From positions 1 to 19,238 of the forward strand of contig DEQI01000258.1 of assembly GCA_002360295.1 (NCBI GenBank): a stretch of DNA of 19,238 nt, given 5' to 3'. Positions 17,341 through 19,238 of this stretch are shown piece by piece. Every line of letters starts with the position of its first letter. The first letter of the stretch is position 1. Below the pieces are notes generated by a model. The model was given only the letters and a program-made list of their open reading frames with translations, did not search any database and was not told where the DNA came from. The position numbers and the translations under genes were made by a program. The stretch comes from Planococcaceae bacterium UBA3370 (GTDB lineage Bacteria > Bacillota > Bacilli > Bacillales_A > Planococcaceae).

Positions 17341-18285
17341 TCATTTTTTCTGTTTTTTTCCTTTAATAAATGCACGTAAGTTAAAGCCTAAATCGATAAT
17401 TCCTAGCAAAATTAAAAAGGAATATAACGGCATAGTAAGTATGACGACAAGTACTTTTAAAAAGCTAGGTGCACCATACTCTTCTATAAGATAGAAGATG
17501 AATGATAAACCTTGCAACGTAAATAATACCCATAATATAAACGAAAGATTTAATATGATGACATATAAAATCGAACCCACTTCAGGATTAACAAAAATAT
17601 TAATAATCAACACAATTAGGTAGTACCATAAAATTGCTTTTGGCAAGCGCATATTTTTAAATGGAGCAAATTTTGGTACATCAATTTTAAGGCGTTTTAA
17701 TATCGGTAAATTAACAGAAATTAAAATAAACGCTAATATAAAGACACCAAGTGTAATCGAAGCTGGCAGTGCCATTTCCATCATATCAAATAGGGCATTC
17801 AAGTATTCCTCTGTGACAACTTGGCTTCCCGTTACTCGCTCTGAAAAAGTCATAGCTTGCTCATAGCTTTTGCGCATTAACTGCATAGAATCTTGAATAA
17901 AATCAAATTCAAACAAACGTAAGGATACTAAATATTGAATGGCGAATGTAAATAAAAGTGTTAAGCTAGACGACATCAGTAAGAAAAGCTTACTTTTCTT
18001 CGTACGTAGCGCATCACCAATGGCAACACCTAGTGCAGCAAAAATAATTGAAAACGGCATAATCAAAAGGCCGCCGAAGAAGAAGGTAATCACAACGGCC
18101 ATTGTTGCCACTAAAATAGACGATGCTCGGTCATATTTTGCACTAAACCATGCGATCGGTAAGAGCGCAAATGCTGTTGCAATAATATTAATAACAGGTA
18201 TATAAAAGGCGATTGCTATTAATATAGCAAAAATTGCCACCATCATCGCACCTTGTGTTAACCTTTTTGTTTGATTATTTGGCAT
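17341..18285 (-). CDS. yybS: YybS family membrane protein (DUF2232)
   Basis: A 314-aa integral membrane protein of unknown function. Seven or eight hydrophobic helices are visible (for example about 12-48, 50-85, 100-120, 175-200, 215-235, 240-270 and 275-300), with a basic C-terminal end (KGKKQKK). DUF2232 proteins resemble the membrane part of some transporters, but a substrate cannot be stated. It is the first gene of the operon, always linked to gdpP in Bacillales, and a functional tie to GdpP is possible. The ATG at 18285 has AAAGGATGG upstream, and a promoter lies 48 bp away. Confidence 0.9.
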   Translation of the reverse strand: MPNNQTKRLTQGAMMVAIFAILIAIAFYIPVINIIATAFALLPIAWFSAKYDRASSILVATMAVVITFFFGGLLIMPFSIIFAALGVAIGDALRTKKSKLFLLMSSSLTLLFTFAIQYLVSLRLFEFDFIQDSMQLMRKSYEQAMTFSERVTGSQVVTEEYLNALFDMMEMALPASITLGVFILAFILISVNLPILKRLKIDVPKFAPFKNMRLPKAILWYYLIVLIINIFVNPEVGSILYVIILNLSFILWVLFTLQGLSFIFYLIEEYGAPSFLKVLVVILTMPLYSFLILLGIIDLGFNLRAFIKGKKQKK

Positions 18286-18332
18286 GAAAGACCATCCTTT
18301 TTAAAAATACAAAAACTTTTTTCTTACCTTCC

Positions 18333-18361
18333 ATTGTACCATTTTTTAATGATGCAAACAA
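18333..18361 (-). promoter_or_regulatory. Sigma-A-type promoter of the yybS-gdpP-rplI-dnaC operon
   Basis: On the minus strand TTGTTT (18361-18356) is separated by exactly 17 bp from TACAAT (18338-18333). The bases TGG before the -10 make it an extended -10 promoter. It lies 48 bp upstream of the yybS start. The -35 matches only the TTG part of the consensus. Confidence 0.6.
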
Positions 18362-18450
18362 AAAAGCTGACACGAACAAATGATTGCTAGTAAATACTTT
18401 TATATTTATTAGAAGGCGTCTTTTTAAAGAGTTCCTATTTCACACTTACT

Positions 18451-18780
18451 TTATAATTTCTTTTTCATTGAAATAAGCCATAAAAAATCAGCTTCTACAA
18501 TTATTTGAATGTCTATGCCCAAGTGAATCAGCTGCTCTGCTTTTAATCGTTTTCTACTTATACCACGATGTTTATCCCCAAGAATGACAAAATGGGTGTC
18601 CTTTGTAACTGCTCCTTGAATAATACCTCCACAAGCGCGAACTTTTTTCGCAGCTTCTGAACGTGTCATTGTGGAGAGTCCTCCTGTAAAGACGACTTGT
18701 TTATTAAAAAACGGATGCATTGTGCGTTCGGATGGGCTAGAAAGATAGATGACCTCAGTACTATCATTCGTTTTGTCCAT
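18451..18780 (-). CDS. Small stand-alone BRCT-domain protein
   Basis: A 109-aa protein whose main part (about 24-103) is one BRCT domain: FNKQVVFTGGLSTMTRSEAAKKV, then the conserved GG turn (RACGGIIQGAVTKDTHFVILGD) and the Trp near the end (ADFLWLI). BRCT domains bind phosphopeptides or DNA ends; in bacteria they are usually found at the end of NAD-dependent DNA ligase or fused to exonuclease domains. Here no catalytic domain is attached, so a binding or adaptor role is all that can be suggested. I chose the second ATG (18780) because AAGGAGG lies 6 nt before it; the first ATG (18786) touches the ribosome site. It follows the DUF1722 gene by 40 bp and may share its transcript. Confidence 0.85.
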   Translation of the reverse strand: MDKTNDSTEVIYLSSPSERTMHPFFNKQVVFTGGLSTMTRSEAAKKVRACGGIIQGAVTKDTHFVILGDKHRGISRKRLKAEQLIHLGIDIQIIVEADFLWLISMKKKL

Positions 18781-18820
18781 GCTCATCCTCCTTCACGTTT
18801 AATACCTGTAGTACTTATTA

Positions 18821-19180
18821 CTAATCATTTTTAAATAATATAGAGCTTTCGCGTAGATAAGCAACATTATATCGAATAGCTAATACCTTAAAAAAAGAAA
18901 GAAGCGTTGGAATATTACTCTCGTTGAGTAGTAGTTCGTAACTATGCTTTTCTTCTGGTGTAGCTGTTTTTCGAAAATACCCCCACATATGCTGACATGC
19001 ATTACGCATACTCTCTATAGTTGGCGCTTGTCGTAGCCCCTCATGAATTAAAAGTTCTATATATTCATGATCCAACTGTTCTCGCATCGCTAGCCTTATT
19101 TGATCATAATGCTTTTGACTATGAAACATAATACGATATTTCTCTTCTCGCCACAATTTTTCTGTTAATTGCCGTTTCAT
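18821..19180 (-). CDS. DUF1722 / YbgA-like protein
   Basis: A 119-aa soluble protein of unknown function. It shows the DUF1722 pattern: W-x-x-x-KYRIMFHSQKHYDQI near the start (the HS-KHY motif), then the central ACQHMWGYFRKTATPEEK segment, and a final IRYNVAYLRESSILF. This domain occurs alone or after DUF523 and is the E. coli YbgA family, often near photolyase genes; its biochemical role is not established to my knowledge. I chose the ATG at 19180 with GAGGTG 6 nt upstream. The upstream in-frame ATG at 19213 has no ribosome site. The gene is complete, and no photolyase gene is in the window. Confidence 0.8.
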   Translation of the reverse strand: MKRQLTEKLWREEKYRIMFHSQKHYDQIRLAMREQLDHEYIELLIHEGLRQAPTIESMRNACQHMWGYFRKTATPEEKHSYELLLNESNIPTLLSFFKVLAIRYNVAYLRESSILFKND

Positions 19181-19238
19181 ATAACACCTCAAATTCGCCA
19201 GCTTTACTAGCATACTTTACTTAGGCTCTTTTAAGTAG

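Noticed and set aside
1..19238. CRISPR arrays, tRNA or rRNA genes, transposases, phage genes
   Set aside because: None was seen on either strand. The only repeat with spacing is the rlmH-end pair.

Overview
The window reads as a chromosome segment from a low-GC Gram-positive rod of the order Bacillales, most likely Lysinibacillus or a close relative. This rests on gene order and protein character: yybS-gdpP-rplI-dnaC, then walR-walK-walH-walI-walJ, then htrC and rlmH, all on the minus strand as in Bacillus. The species was not tested against a database.

Layout along the direction of transcription (right to left): (1) 19180-18451 holds two small genes, a DUF1722/YbgA-like protein and a stand-alone BRCT-domain protein. 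(2) A clear promoter at 18361-18333 starts the yybS-gdpP-rplI-dnaC operon, which ends at a strong terminator at 13530-13487. It contains the c-di-AMP phosphodiesterase, ribosomal protein L9 and the replicative helicase. (3) A secreted LysM-G5-M23 endopeptidase gene (13190-11715) has terminator hairpins downstream. (4) The WalRK cell-wall two-component operon (11107-5650) has overlapping or nearly abutting genes and ends at a 14-bp perfect hairpin. (5) htrC, a membrane-anchored HtrA-type protease. (6) A 420-bp gene-free stretch (3575-3994) carries five perfect DnaA boxes. (7) rlmH, the 23S rRNA methyltransferase. (8) A two-gene ECF sigma / zinc anti-sigma module (2833-1699). (9) A glutathione-independent formaldehyde dehydrogenase gene.

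The most interesting observation is that the last codons and stop of rlmH, plus the bases just after it, are repeated 1453 bp downstream (3084-3115 and 1631-1662, 30 of 32 identical). The repeated core, GAACCGTATCATAAGTAA in the gene's sense, closely resembles the attachment site used by staphylococcal cassette chromosome (SCC) elements, which insert at exactly this point of rlmH (orfX) in staphylococci. GCGGTTTT inverted repeats lie just inside both ends, and the distal repeat sits in a 54-bp imperfect palindrome like an SCC distal junction. The only genes between the repeats are the sigma/anti-sigma pair, and there is no recombinase. I therefore propose that this pair is the cargo of a small or decayed SCC-like element, and that the hairpin at 1582-1622 is the original rlmH terminator displaced by the insertion. 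The sequence shows the repeats directly; the mobile-element reading is inference.

The rest of the window is conserved housekeeping DNA. Its genes link replication (dnaC, DnaA boxes), translation (rplI, rlmH), c-di-AMP turnover (gdpP) and cell-wall homeostasis (WalRK, WalHI, M23 peptidase, HtrC).
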